A stretch of 64,000 bases of DNA from Nematopogon swammerdamellus (GCA_946902875.1 OX336345.1:22723395-22787394), one strand, 5' to 3'. Shown: positions 1-10,970, numbered from the stretch's first letter. Translations and numbers: made by a program. The notes: generated by a model not told the origin, from the letters alone.

Positions 1-218
1 AATAAAGAACATAAATAATGAAAATAATAACCAAATATTGGTGTAAAAAAGGATTTAATTCTATAAAAAAGTTAAAATACTCATAAATAACGTTGTATTA
101 ACATATTTTCACTTTGATTGAAGAACATCCCCATTCCTATACCGACAACTGATAGATCGCCGAAAACCCATCAGTTCCTTGATACCTACAATATTGCTGG
201 CAAAGTTATATAATACGT

Positions 219-301
219 TACCGTGTGGGGCCGGTACTTAAAAAGAATAGCCTCAGTGGCATCTCTCCCCGTACATGTCGTAAAAGGCGACTAAGGGATA
301 A
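219..301 (+). repeat. Dispersed repeat segment shared by four loci
   Basis: Near-identical copies lie at 24067-24150 (+), 45471-45552 (+) and 29308-29396 (-). The conserved part runs from a GTGTGGGG..CGGTACTTA block to GTCGTAAAAGGCGACTAAGG. It looks like a conserved piece of a lepidopteran non-LTR or SINE family; the full element was not delimited. Confidence 0.6.
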
Positions 302-849
302 GGACAAGATGCCGTGCTAAAGGGCGACAGGTTCGCCACCTCTCACCTTGGCACTGTACTTTCACCGAGTCATGCAGCAGGTGGGTCTTCGTGCCTTCCT
401 TGCCGCTTGATCGATTGAATCTTGTTCGAATAATTTGCGAAACGTGGCGGTCAGTGTTGTGCTGTAATTTGCCGGATTTCTTGCAGCACAACACCGATTA
501 CTCTGCTTACCCCGATTGTCGGGATTCAGCGTGTGCGATATGTATGATATGTAAGTTATATAAGTAGGTTAACAAAGTAAATTTGTTATTAACAAAACTT
601 TGCCAACAAATGTTAAACAATTTAAAATTCGAAATATCAAAATGTTAGCAAAATGTTGGAAAGAAAAAAACTATTTATTTTAACAATTTCTAAATGGATC
701 TCGCGGCCACAGTATTGGTACTATCTTCATGCATTTTTTTTATGTATCTACCTGTAACCTATTTATAATTTATTTATTTATTATCTAAACCACCGGAGAA
801 CAGGCGTGACACTATGTATGTATGTATCTAAACCAACATGGGTGGCTGT

Positions 850-1030
850 GCCCCGAGACCAACGGTGCAATGAACAGCCAAAATCACCTCTCAGTTAGGA
901 GCCATGCCAGAAGGTTTGCGGACTGTTGCTAGACTGCCCAGGTTAAAGGATTTGGGAGACACACTTGCTGGAGGACAGTTCCACGCCCTAGTGGTGCGAC
1001 AAAGAGATAAAAATAAAGAAAAAAAAAACT
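850..1030 (+). mobile_element. 5'-truncated LINE 3' end with A-rich tail
   Basis: A coding-like stretch ending in a GGGAGACACACTTGCTGG block is followed by AAAGAGATAAAAATAAAG and an A run, the usual look of a truncated non-LTR element. No reverse transcriptase core is left, so the family is not assigned. Confidence 0.45.
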
Positions 1031-1044
1031 GATGGGTTCTCAAA

Positions 1045-1800
1045 AGCCCCCAATGTCATCAACATAAGGGTGCTGAGTCTCTCTGCGATGAGTCATGCGG
1101 AGTTAGAATAGAATAGAAATACTTTATTGCACACAAAGACACAGAAGAAGACAGAAGATAACATACAGAAGAGCAATTGAAAGGAGACGGGGATGTTTGG
1201 GCCCGATTGTAATAAATGAGGTATGGTTAAAAAAAATGGTTATATTTTTCTTTATCAAACTGTAAAATATCAACCCAATTCTTAATCTAGAAAACGAGAA
1301 ATCTAAAAAAAAAGTGTTAAGAAAAACGATTACGATTAAACTAAATATCTATTAATGTAGATACATGATTTTAAACATTTAAAAATAAAAACGCTAGCAC
1401 CAAATGAATAACTCAATTAAAGTAATTAAATCCATTACAATTAACATTTTACTATTTAAAAAAGAAGAAACATTCACAATAATAAAAGGACGCTAGTATC
1501 CATATATAGTCTGTGATAAAAGGAAATAATTTATAAAGAAGAAGAGCTGTCATAGCTGTCAGTTGTATTTTCATTTCATAATATTTACAAAACCATTGAT
1601 GTCTAATTTTATAGATCGAACGTCGCGCGATTTAACCTGTACTACGTTTCGTCTTAACAAGTGTGCGTGCATTCACACACAGTATTGTGATACTCACACA
1701 AGCACACACTTACATCATATAGTCGTTTCATGTCCGTAAACGGCGGGCATCGGAGCGCGCCGCGCCTCCTGCCACGAGATACTTTCGTGTTTGCATTTTA
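1045..1800. other. Gene-free stretch
   Basis: Mostly AT-rich DNA with no convincing coding region. A short AATAGAATAG..CTTTATTGCACAC segment near 1107-1145 resembles the antisense 3' tail of a LINE; a related tail is at 42530-42570. Confidence 0.4.
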
Positions 1801-1837
1801 CACACCGCCATGCTGTCACGTGACGCGATGCCTACGA

Positions 1838-1980
1838 CGTTACTGTCGCGTTCTCACTCGCCTACAGATGATAAGAGTGAGCGAGAAAGTTGTCATCGTT
1901 CGCCCATCGGCGCGATTGTCGTATTTCCGCTCACTCTTATGATCAGTAGGCAAGTGGGAACGAGAACGCGATAGCTACGT
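1838..1980. repeat. Inverted-repeat (MITE-like) hairpin
   Basis: The left arm (about 1838-1892, starting ACGTTACTGTCGCGTTCTCAC) and right arm (about 1918-1980) are imperfect reverse complements, both carrying an ATAAGAGTGAGCG block. The open frame from 1730 crosses this structure and is not treated as a gene. Confidence 0.55.
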
Positions 1981-1999
1981 CACACAAGTCAGCATGGCT

Positions 2000-2800
2000 T
2001 CTTAACACGTCATAACATGCTCAGGCGAAACAAACAACAACGTTTGTCACTGTTACTCTTGCATAAAACACAGCTTTACTCTTTCTCGTTCGCTCTTTAT
2101 ATTAATTACGTATACAAAAATCTGTTTAACATAAAATTTGAGAAAAAAACCAGCAAAATAAATACTTACTTATGGAAGGAGACGCCATTCTTTACGTAAT
2201 TTCGATCTGAGCTGTTACAATACTTGTAACAGCAACCGGGCATGCTGAACACACGCAATTTTGCGCCACAGACTCGGTACAGTAAGACTTACGCTCAACA
2301 CGCGCTGCACACGCCGTATGAAGCGGCTGTCCGTGAAATCTGCAATTTATGCAGTTCTCGTCGAGAACAAATTTTTTCGGGAGTAATGTATGGGATGGGC
2401 ATATCTCTAAATATACATCAATGTACAAAACATAAATAACTAGAATTCTGAAAAAGTTTCGATATTATATTGCATTATTTTATTATTTTCAAGCAAACAT
2501 CAACACCAGATCTATAGAAGTGAATTTTGAGTGGATAATAAGCGGTGGGTCTGGTTGCTGCGCCTATGTTATGTCTATAAATAGTTAACCTAACTTTACT
2601 AAATCTCTAAAAACTCTGCTCTCAGATTGGCAAAATCTGCTGAATTTTCAGTGAAAATTTAATAATATTTAGGCTATCAATTGATTTTCATCTTTTTACA
2701 ATTGGGCCCAAGATTGTATGAAAGTGTATCCGTCTCCTTTACAATACTTCACACAGAAACAAGAGAAAAGTAGCGTGCAAAGGCGGACTTATCACTCCCA
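2000..2800. other. Gene-free stretch
   Basis: AT-rich, with short overlapping open frames on both strands that lack codon bias or recognisable motifs. I see no gene or well-bounded repeat. Confidence 0.4.
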
Positions 2801-2809
2801 GGGCTCCCA

Positions 2810-2995
2810 GGAAATATCTTCCCCCACTCCTACAATCCACAGATCTTCAAATCGCGGGTTAATAGCCTTTCCCCAGCAACATTAATCCACCTCCAAGCCG
2901 GATTGGCACCTCCTCGGGGGTAAAATTGGCTGCGCCTGAGGTTGCGACCTCGGACAGAGCCACCCAGTTCGGAAGCAATAAAAAAAAAAAATTGA
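2810..2995 (+). mobile_element. LINE 3' end with A tail
   Basis: About 170 bp ending in an AATAAAAAAAAA tail is closely matched at 10485-10612: both carry CCACCTCCAAGCC, CACCTCCTCGGGGGT and GTTCGGAA.CAATAAAA. This is a 5'-truncated non-LTR retrotransposon end; no catalytic domain remains. Confidence 0.6.
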
Positions 2996-3019
2996 GTTAG
3001 GACAGGTGGCAGGGAATAA

Positions 3020-4480
3020 GGGGTGCCCTGCCAGTTCCACAGAGCAGCGTCCGTGATAGTATCTGTAAAACAGACAATATAGCGCTTTCATTACCTATAA
3101 AATGTTTCATCTGTCTCATTTCTAATTGTTCACTATTTGTAAGAATACCTCCTTCTATTTTTATCCTCGCAAGTAGATACTACACACGAGCGAACGTCCT
3201 TGATAGGAGTTAAACCTTGATAAGATAATTGATCCAATAGCCAATATGTGTGATACTTGTCATAGTTTTATCACAATTTTGACTTTTACGCTATATTCTG
3301 TTTTTTGAAAATGTGAAAATATATGTTTGTTACTGTTTTCGAGTTTGCGAGTTACAGAGAGGCGACAGGCAGATGTTGCCCTTTATAATATTAGAGACTA
3401 GCTTTTGCCCGCGACTTCGCTCGCGTGAAATTCGTATTTATAAAGAATAAAAGTAAGGAAGCCCGTGTACCTTTATTTCGGCGCGCGGAACAATTCGGTA
3501 TGACAGTCACATCTTAGCGTAACCGAAACTGAATATTTTTATTTAGCCTATTCTGTGTCACATATAGTTAAATGTGCTTGTACTAAGTTTTATCGAATTC
3601 GGATGATCGGTTTAAGAGTTATGGAGGAACATACAGAATACAGGATACAGAAAATATTTCTAAAAATTCTCAATTTAGTTTTAGTATCATACATAGAGTC
3701 TACAAATCTCTATGTATAACGGACCGTCTTGAGGTCTCAGTGCGGAGAATGGCCCACCCGTCTTCCCAAGAGGCTGGGCAGCAAACAACAACAGAGTCTA
3801 CAAATGCAATATCTCATAAAACAAAGTAACTTACTCCATGACCAGACCATCCTTTGCTGATTTGTTATTAGTATTAGTATTGATTTGTAATACAAAGTCC
3901 ATGCCTCATTATTATTATCTTGTATTTATATACAAAGACCAACGCTGAAAATGCCGCATCTGACATCTCTGAAGTCGTGCCATGTCATCTTTATTTATTT
4001 ATTTATAATGCATCCATTAGGTGTCTGTGCACACTCGGACAAGTCATAGTGTATTTAAAAATAATGTTATAATATGGTATTGTGCATGGAGCAACGAATA
4101 GCCTTCGTCCATTACAAATATAAATGAAAAAAATTTATAAAAAAGTTTCATACTGTGGTTTGAAGCGAACAGTAAACTTACACTACAATATTATCTTATT
4201 AGCTACCTACTTAAAACTAAACTTACAATAAAGATGTATAAGCAACAATAATAATCTCAGTTGTCAAATTAAATAAAAAAATTGTCAAAAGCGAAAAGTA
4301 AAAATATCGCATTGGAAGTTGGAGCTCTATGCCTTGCCTTTCATAACTATTTATAAAGTTGCCCTAAATAACAATTTTTTTTTGCTCCATCATCTGCTGC
4401 ATCAGCTTTAGAGCCTTAATCGGATGCGTTGAAATACCACATTGTGGAGTGTTGTTTATGTTTCACGCTGGCGAAAATAA
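3020..4480. other. Gene-free stretch with a decayed Helitron end
   Basis: No gene is visible. At 3404-3450 there is an ACTAGCTTTTGCCCGCGACT segment, the 3' end (minus strand) of the Helitron family whose full copy lies at 22185-22510. The rest is AT-rich and unassigned. Confidence 0.45.
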
Positions 4481-4482
4481 TA

Positions 4483-4484
<2 letters not shown>

Positions 4485-4513
<29 letters not shown>

Positions 4514-4555
4514 TAATGAACAAGCAGCTCTAGCTGATGTGTTCATATCAGTCTT
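4485..4555 (-). mobile_element. LINE tail remnant with (TTTA)n
   Basis: A (TTTA)n tract followed by TGAACAAGCAGCTCTAGCTG and ATGTGTTCAT matches the 3' end of the minus-strand LINE at 63000-64000, so this is a severely 5'-truncated copy of that family. Confidence 0.6.
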
Positions 4556-4869
4556 TTTTTTTTATGATGGATGATTATTTTTTTTGTTTTTTTTTTTTTT
4601 GTTTGAATAGATGAAATAGATGAATCGACTTTTGGAAGTATCGATCTGCCGATTATCACACGTTCACGCGCGTTCCGTCGACGTTGATACGACAGTAGGA
4701 CAGTCGATGTAGGTACTCCACTTGTCCTGAGGTAGGGGTCGGAGAATTTTCGCCAGAAGGGCCAAATTCGATTGGCTAATTTTCAAAGAGTCTCAGAGAA
4801 TTTACATTAAATATTTTTATTAAAAAGAAAGAGCATTATATAAAATTTTTAGGTAGGCACGGAAGAAGA

Positions 4870-5010
4870 TGTGTAGCATAGCTTGCAGGTGGACACCTAG
4901 GTTTCCAGTGGGCTTGACGTTTCGGCTCGCATCACGCCATCATATCAACTAGTCTGCGACGACTAGGACGCGAAGAATCACCAGTCCCGCTCTCGACCTC
5001 CCTCTCTCTA
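4870..5010 (-). mobile_element. 3' end of a LINE with restriction-like endonuclease
   Basis: Reverse complement of the 3' region at 33970-34080: it contains GACGTTTCGGCTCGC, CTAGTCTGCG.CGACTAGGA and CCAGTCCCGCTCTCGACCTC. A truncated copy of the same family or a close relative. Confidence 0.6.
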
Positions 5011-5388
5011 CCTATCCATACTCTGTAGGATGTTATTGGTGTTTGACTTAACAAGGTTGGGATTTGTGATCACTTTGGCCGACGTTTCGGACTGGCACGT
5101 GCAGTCCATCATCTGGCCGAGTGCCTGGCTGCGGCTGGCACACGTTCTGTCAATCGCGGCCCCGAAGCCAAATATCCATGGCATCAATATTATATCCATG
5201 GTAAACTAAAAGTATTTCTGTAGGATGCCTCCAATTTAAATAAATAAAATAATACTTCTGTATTTCGGACAAGTTTGTCCATAACTACACAAAACAACAT
5301 CAAATACCCAAAAATACACACAAAAAAAACCAAAAATACACAAGAAAAAGAAACATTACAGACAAGGCGAGGAGTGAATGTGGGACCA

Positions 5389-5709
5389 TTATCGAAACAT
5401 TCTCCCACATTCACCCCTCACCACTGATTGAACAGTACAATTCTCGCCCTTCAAAGTACAATCTGCGAAACTGGCCACCCTCTTCCTTATTGTGGCCCAG
5501 TATCCATCCACTCTCGCCTCCGTAAACAGCCCCGGGCCACTGCATAACCGCGAGAGTCTGATACGCTCTGTAGGATGTTTCGCAGCTCTCTCCATAAAGC
5601 TCCAGGAGATTAACTTGACAGGCCTAGATTCTTGAACAAATTTTGAGAGCGACTCCGCTGGTAGTCCTCTTGCTCCGACTTCAACAACAAATAATTCAGT
5701 CATACACAC
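5389..5709 (-). pseudogene. LINE C-terminal ORF fragment (restriction-like endonuclease family)
   Basis: The 106-codon frame contains VEVGARGLPAESL, matched almost exactly by the C-terminal part of the reading frame at 33402-34028, followed by FVQES and SFMERAAKHPTE. It is the last part of a non-LTR element ORF without the reverse transcriptase, and so a dead 5'-truncated insertion. Its direction is opposite to the kinase exons downstream. Confidence 0.65.
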
Positions 5710-5765
5710 GCAGCCCCCGCATACGACACCGAATGTCCGTGGGCACCGTTAACACTTATAATAAG

Positions 5766-6153
5766 GTGCTTCGTTATTTATGTCAATAAATTTTGGGAGG
5801 GTTACATAGACAATCAAATAAACACGTTACGCAAAAAAAAATGATATGTTTTTAGTATTACTTTTCGAGAAATTTAACAAAACATGTTTGCTACCTAAAC
5901 ATTAACCTGTGTGTAACAGTAGGTAAATTGCATTGTACGGGGTTAATGGCCGTACTATGTTCAAATGCAGAACAGCTGTTTGTTGTAAGTCACAAGGTCA
6001 CTATGATTGGTTTTTATAGCTACTTATTTGATTTTATTTTTTTGTTACGAGAAAAAATGCTCCTGTAAACATATGTTTTTTTTCTTACGTAAAGTGTTTA
6101 TTTGAGTGCGCATGTAACCCTCCCGAAATTTATTAACATAAATAACGAAGCAC
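5766..6153. mobile_element. MITE with 44-bp terminal inverted repeats
   Basis: The left end GTGCTTCGTTATTTATGTCA and the right end are imperfect inverted repeats that run on through AATAAATTTTGGGAGGGTTA. A TA lies at or near each edge. A more decayed copy of the same family lies around 22150-22570 and carries a Helitron. The right edge is only 57 bp upstream of the kinase exon at 6211. Confidence 0.75.
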
Positions 6154-6210
6154 TATGCTATGTGTCACGCTTAGTATGAAAATTCTACAACATGAACTGT
6201 TTACTTGCAG

Positions 6211-6695
6211 GTGTCGTATTCATAGCCGTGGACAGCCGAGACAATTCCCGTGTCGCGATCAAAGACATAGACCTAACGAAGCAGTCCCGGAAGGACCTCA
6301 TACTCAACGAAATCAACGTGCTGAAGGGTTTCCACCATAAGAACCTGGTTAACTTCCTCGACGCGTTCCTCAGTTACGACCACCTATGGGTCGCTATGGA
6401 ACTTCTCGATGGCGGTTCGTTGACCGACGTGGTCACCGAGGTGGTTATGAAGGAGGGACAAATCGCCGCCGTTTGTCGGGAGACCCTACACGCAATTTCG
6501 TTCCTACACTCCAAGGGGACTATACACCGGGACATCAAGTCCGATAATGTTCTGCTCGGGATGGACGGTAGTGTGAAGGTGACCGACTTCGGCTTCTGCG
6601 CTAATATCGTCGGAGATGAGAAGCGACAGACGATGGTGGGAACGCCGTACTGGATGGCGCCAGAGGTCGTCACTAGGAAGCAGTATGGAAAGAAG
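6211..6695 (+). CDS. Pak3: Pak3-like exon: N-lobe to activation segment
   Basis: The acceptor TTTACTTGCAG precedes 6211; the first two bases complete a glycine codon begun in the unseen upstream exon. The exon ends at 6695 with ...YGKK and donor GTTGGT. It encodes the ATP-binding lysine, catalytic HRD, DFG and APE motifs. Translation continues into the intron for only a few codons before a stop, which confirms the exon end. Confidence 0.93.
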
Positions 6696-9600
6696 GTTGG
6701 TTTGAATTAATTTTACTGGCAGCTTTAAACTGATGCATTGTACTTTTTAGGGTTCTGTATCGTTCGTACGGGACCCTATTACTAAGCCTACGCCGTCTGT
6801 CTGTCTGTCTGTCTGTCCGTCCGTCCGTCCGTCCGTCCGTCCGTCCGTCTGTCCGAGGGCTGTATCTCTTGAACCGTAATAGGTAGCCCGTTGAAATTTT
6901 CACAGAATATGTGTTATTATGGCCAATGTAACCACAAATAATAAAAATAAGGAAAAGGAAAAATTCACAGGGGGGGTCCCCATACAAGAAACTAAAAAGT
7001 GTATGCGCGCTATCTACCAAAAACAGAAGGAAGCAGCACTGACCATGACATGGCGATACGGAACCCTCGGTACGCGAGTTCGACGCGCACTTGGTCAGTT
7101 TTTATGTTGAGTGCACTTGATTCTCATTTTATTTTATACATGCATACATGTAACTGTAAAGGAAGGGCCCTTGCCCAGGCTCCTTGCTAAAGCTCAAATT
7201 GTAGCCTGGATGAAAAATCGCCACATAGCAACCTCAGCTGTGTTCTCCTCTGGTCCATTACAGCTATCAATCCTATAAGGTAGTGGTATTGGCTTGTCGT
7301 AGCATGCGTTCTTACCCCTCTGACTCAGACACACAACCAGGATCACATAAAAAATACCAAATAAGTGAAATCAGTAAACAAAATAATGCATAGGTGATAA
7401 TTAAAATGATTAAAGTATATGTCCAGCAATGGACATGAAAACGCTGACTGGCAACTCAATAGTTGTCAATACAACACTTATAAAAAAGGTGCATGTACTT
7501 ATGTAACCATGTTAGAAGTTATGTTTGGACTTTGGAGTGACCCTCCCCTCTTCCCCTTCGAGCTCACCCTCCCCCTTAACCCTCCCTTCTATAACTTCAA
7601 AATATAATTAACTCCCATACATTTTAACATTATCATGCTTAAGGTGGACGTGTGGTCGCTTGGCATCATGGCCATCGAGATGATCGAGGGTGAGCCGCCG
7701 TACATGAAGGAGACCCCGCTGCGAGCGCTGTACCTCATCGCGGCGGCCGGCCGCCCGCGCATCCCGCGCTGGGACAAACTCTCGCCGGAGCTACAGGACT
7801 TCCTCGACAAGTGCCTTCAGGTAGGGAGACCCATTACGCTTACGCCTTTCTGATTTTCTAACGCCCAAACTACTTTTCAGAGCATTATGAACATTGATTC
7901 ATTGTGAAATTGTCATGCCATTTGGACTGTCTAATGCCCCAACTACTTTTCGTCACTAAGCGTCGAGAGTATGGAGTGGCCATGTAATGGTTACTTTTCC
8001 AGGATACATGCCAGTTTTGACATGACATTAAATTCAGTCTATAGTTTCTTCAAGAACCAAGGAATGCCTGGATCGGCAATGAATTCCTACATGGAAAGAG
8101 CTTCAAGGAAGCCTCATACAGAATTTGGAGAGCGAGGTCGAACACAGGACTAGTTCTGCACCACGTCCTAGTCGATGCAGACTAGCTTACGGGCTGAAAG
8201 AGATCAAGATTGGCCAGTCGCTTGCCCACCTGTTCCTATTTGCAATTGGCCCTGATGTCTTAGGTGGAGCTAATAGATGCTGTTTGTCACCTGCAAACTG
8301 CACTGCTTTTAGGGTTTGGCTGAATTTTATTTCATTAAATCTAGATCTGCTAAAAGTGATTTAGCTTAGAGAAGGATAAATTTGAGCGTAGATTGAATCT
8401 TTGTGGTATTATTTGTTTATCGAAAATTCTTATAAAACATTTCAGTGCAGTCTTATAACCTAGCTCATACTTCTCTGGTTTTCCACTTCCTGTAGTGTCA
8501 GCCTCAGTAGTTCAGTGGTGCGGTCGTCGGTCGACTGTTGTTATTCACACCTGGGCGCGGTCAGTACTTGGATGGCTAGACCGTTTTAGGCTGCCTGTGG
8601 TTCGTATTCCACGTAAAACTGTAGGTCCCTTCCAGTGGCGGCTGGTGACCTATGGGACTGGGTGTGCGCACAGCACACCCAGTCCCATAGGTACCTAGCG
8701 CACAGTGTGCGCTAACTTACTCGTAGTACTAAACCCAAACGTGAATCTAATGGATACCGAGACGTGATTTTTTATTTTATTTTCATGTCTGAGTTAATTG
8801 CCCAAATTATGTAAAAGTATTCTCACTCAACAGATACATAGTTGAAAGACAAAATAAGGTAAGGATAAAAGTGATAAAATTATTAAAATGTAAGTAATAA
8901 AAATGTACTCACTTTTAGATTGAAATATCTAGGTATGGTGTTTTGAAGAACACGCCAGCGAATTTATGAAAATTATGAAGAAATCAGTCACACACACACA
9001 CCACACACACTACAGTTTGATTGGGTAGGTCTAATATTGTTCTATTTATTTCGTTTTTAATATAGTCAACACTGAATCCACTCATTTTTATAACGCACTA
9101 GAAACACAACCAGAGTCCTAATTGCTCGAAGAACCAAAGCGACACTTCACTGCGCAGTGGCCACCGAGCACCGAGCCGCGCGGCCGCCGGGGCGCCTCCG
9201 CGCGCGAGGCGTGGCCGGCGCGCGCGCCCGCGCCCGTCGGCCAGCCTTGCCGCGCCGGGCAATGAAGAAAACTTCACAATGTACTGTTAACTGACGAAAA
9301 GTCGTTCAAACTGCTAAAAAACTGATTTGCAAAACATCCCGGCGCGGCAAAGATATATTACGTACAATATTTCATCTAAGCGGTGGCGGCGGCGCGGCGG
9401 CGCGGAACGGCCATCATCGGTCGACGCGACGACGACGGGTCTCGCCCCGAACTGAGATGGCGCGGCGCGCGCGGCGCGGCGCGGCGAGCGATCGTTCGGA
9501 TGATCGCGCGACCAACAACGCGAAAATAGCGAAATATGCAGTATCATTAATGTTTGTCGTAACATTCGAATATTTTATAAATTACCATTCGAATATGTAT

Positions 9601-10793
9601 CAAATCGATATTCGAATAATTCAAATTATTCAATTGCAAACTCGATCTGTTATATAAATATAAGAAACACCCATATTCCAAAAATGGACTCGCCTGTCGG
9701 TTCGTGCTACAGCGTATGTGTAGGTACTTAGCGCTTGTGTGTGTGTGACTTCGACCCAGAGTTTGGATCGCCCCCGCCGCGCCCGCGCCCGCGCCCCCCG
9801 CCCGCGCGTGCCTTCGGTCGGGTTTACGATCTCGGCTTACTTCGGCTCATCGTCGGCTGGCTCGGTCGCGACGTGTCGCACGCGCGTCTATCCACAATAT
9901 ACTGTCCTTCTTTTTCCGTCGTGTGTCACACGCAGAAGGCCACACATAATCGTATGAATAGTGTTTTGTTTCACGCGGCGGGGCAGCGGCGTTTGACATT
10001 TTCTCATAGTAAACGTTCGCGGTGTTTTGTACTGCACTCGGCGCGGCGAGCTCGGCGGCTATACGTAGTATGTAGTACGTATTACGTACAGCAAAATCGT
10101 GCCTTGTTGTCTAGGAAATAGGATCGAATTCAGTTTGATATTTTTACTTCGATCGGTTTCATGGAGAATGTTTAATATTTTAATTTATTTCTTTCTTTCG
10201 GGTGAAGGCGTTATGTTTTGTGGTAGTGCGGCGCACGAACGCACTTAAGGGCCAGCCGCCACTGGTCCCTTCCCTTCTTACCTTACTAGGTGGTAGGGTT
10301 TTTATCCCGCCCGGGTTGGTATCACCGCACTGAATGAAACGTCGGTCGAAACGGCGATGTGAATAGTTCTTGTTTTCTGTCCAGTTCTGTTTAGCCGACA
10401 TAAGAGGAAGGGACCTACTTCACCCGGTGTTATGGGCTGACATCACGGATGTTGTAGGTGATGAAGCCAACCGTGTCAGTTTCCATTTCCAGCGACATTA
10501 GTCCACCTCCAAGCCAGACTGGCACCTCCTCGGGGGTGATATTGGCTGCGCTTGAGGCTTCGATCTCGGACACAGCCAGCTAGTTCGGAAACAATAAAAA
10601 AAAATAAAAAATTTAAAAAATAGTGAGCTTATGATATCGATGATGGCATCTCTGGCTGCAGGTGGACGTTGACGCGCGCGCGACCGCCGACCAGCTGCTG
10701 CAGCACACGTTCCTGCAGCGCGCCATGGACCTCAAGTCTCTCACTCCGCTCATCAAGGCCGCCCAGCGTATCCTCCACAAGAACTACGACTGA
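6211..10793 (+). CDS. Pak3: Group I p21-activated kinase, Pak3-like; 3' three exons (span)
   Basis: Serine/threonine kinase acting downstream of Rac/Cdc42 on actin and adhesion. Exons 6211-6695, 7644-7820 and 10662-10793 join in frame (entry phase 1, then 0 and 0) to give about 263 residues, from just past the glycine loop to the stop. Visible motifs: the VAIK lysine, HRDIKSDN catalytic loop, DFGFCA, activation-loop [12 protein letters not shown], and the subdomain IX motif [20 protein letters not shown]. The PAK-specific GFCA and [16 protein letters not shown] strings fix the family. The sequence ends with a short tail after the kinase, as in other PAKs. The N-terminal half with the CRIB/autoinhibitory region lies in exons not seen here. 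Resemblance to Drosophila Pak3 rather than Pak is recalled, not computed; mbt-type (group II) is less likely. Confidence 0.92.
6748..7102 (-). mobile_element. Repeat of the 'GGGTTCCGTA' family
   Basis: One end is TTTAGGGTTCTGTATCG, followed by a (GTCT/GTCC)n tract at 6797-6858; the other end carries GATACGGAACCCTCGGTACG and CGCGCACTTGGTCAG. Related copies: 17394-17785 (opposite strand) and fragments at 12596-12680 and 49070-49205. It sits in kinase intron 1. Confidence 0.6.
7170..7352 (+). mobile_element. Degraded SINE (type C)
   Basis: Contains GCTCAAATTGTAGCC, CCACATAGCAACCTC..TGTGTTCTCCTCTGGTCCA and an A-rich end, matching the better copies at 11161-11477 and 23281-23512. Confidence 0.5.
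7644..7820 (+). CDS. Pak3: Pak3-like exon: kinase C-lobe
   Basis: 59 codons, phase 0 at both ends. The acceptor CATGCTTAAG is weak in pyrimidines but gives the exact join KK-VDVWS expected of PAK kinases. The donor is CTTCAG|GTAGGG. It encodes the helix F aspartate region (VDVWSLG), the GEPPY motif and [14 protein letters not shown]. Confidence 0.92.
7995..8290 (+). pseudogene. LINE C-terminal remnant (restriction-like endonuclease family)
   Basis: The frame at 7971-8153 reads ...[20 protein letters not shown], parallel to the LFKNLGLPRSTLSSYMERAS of the element at 33402-34028, and runs on into a GAGCGAGGTCGAACACAGGA segment like the 3' region of that family. Broken and 5'-truncated. Confidence 0.55.
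8497..8636 (+). mobile_element. 5S/tRNA-chimeric SINE, truncated copy
   Basis: Head GTCAGCCTCAGTAGTTCAGTGGTGCGG is tRNA-like (A-box region). It is followed at 8555-8574 by GCGCGGTCAGTACTTGGATG, which is the 5S rRNA internal promoter sequence, then by the start of the family's central domain (CTGTAGGTCCCTTCC). It stops abruptly at a perfect hairpin (8648-8692). Confidence 0.75.
8648..8713. repeat. Perfect 20-bp hairpin followed by a 9-bp palindrome
   Basis: 8648-8667 and 8673-8692 are exact reverse complements (ACCTATGGGACTGGGTGTGC on the left) with a 5-nt loop. Directly after it, 8695-8713 is a second palindrome with 9-bp arms (TAGCGCACA). Confidence 0.85.
9120..9500. other. GC-rich island in kinase intron 2
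   Basis: Dense CpG sequence (runs such as GGCGCGCGCGCCCGCG) in otherwise AT-rich DNA. Several open frames cross it on both strands but are explained by base composition. It could be an internal promoter or an unknown element. Confidence 0.5.
9760..10060. other. Second GC-rich island in kinase intron 2
   Basis: CCGCCGCGCCCGCGCCCGCG-type sequence, AT-rich DNA between it and the island at 9120-9500. The 128-codon frame from 9735 has low-complexity Pro/Arg content and no recognised domain, so it is not called a gene. Confidence 0.45.
10262..10485 (+). mobile_element. 5S/tRNA-chimeric SINE, 5'-truncated body
   Basis: Carries the family's central domain (GGTCCCTTCCCTTCTTACCT), GAATGAAACGTCGGTCGAAA and the terminal GATGTTGTAGGTGATG..GCCAACCGTGTCAGTTTCC. 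The 5S-like head is missing. It joins directly onto a LINE end at 10485. Confidence 0.7.
10485..10612 (+). mobile_element. LINE 3' end abutting a kinase splice acceptor
   Basis: Same LINE end as 2810-2995, finishing in AATAAAAAAAAATAAAAAAT. The A-rich tail lies only about 50 bp before the exon at 10662. Confidence 0.6.
10662..10793 (+). CDS. Pak3: Pak3-like terminal exon
   Basis: 43 codons and a TGA stop at 10791-10793. The acceptor is CTCTGGCTGCAG. The frame begins [19 protein letters not shown] and continues [10 protein letters not shown], the typical PAK end of kinase subdomain XI and C-terminal tail. Phase 0 entry joins CLQ-VDVD. GC-rich third positions agree with the other two exons. 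Confidence 0.92.
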   Translation: MDVDARATADQLLQHTFLQRAMDLKSLTPLIKAAQRILHKNYD

Positions 10794-10970
10794 AGGTACA
10801 GTAGAGACCCACCGCCGAGCCGACGTACGCCCAACTCCTGAGCGAGCTGCAGTCTGCACGCAACCCGATGGATGAACAACATTAACTTTTATTGGCCAAC
10901 GGATGTGGCGCATGCATCGGAAAGAGCGCACTGTCAAATTACTTTGCAAGGGTCCAAAAATGGCAACCGA

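Noticed and set aside
1730..1942. 70-codon plus-strand frame
   Set aside because: It crosses an inverted-repeat element and has no recognisable protein features.
6797..6858. Independent microsatellite locus (GTCT/GTCC)n
   Set aside because: The same tract type recurs inside other copies of the GGGTTCCGTA repeat family, so it belongs to that element.
8648..8692. microRNA precursor
   Set aside because: A perfect stem of 20 bp with a 5-nt loop is too short and too perfect for a typical animal pre-miRNA.
9735..10121. 128-codon plus-strand frame in a GC island
   Set aside because: Low-complexity Pro/Arg composition dictated by GC content; no start context, domain or splice support.
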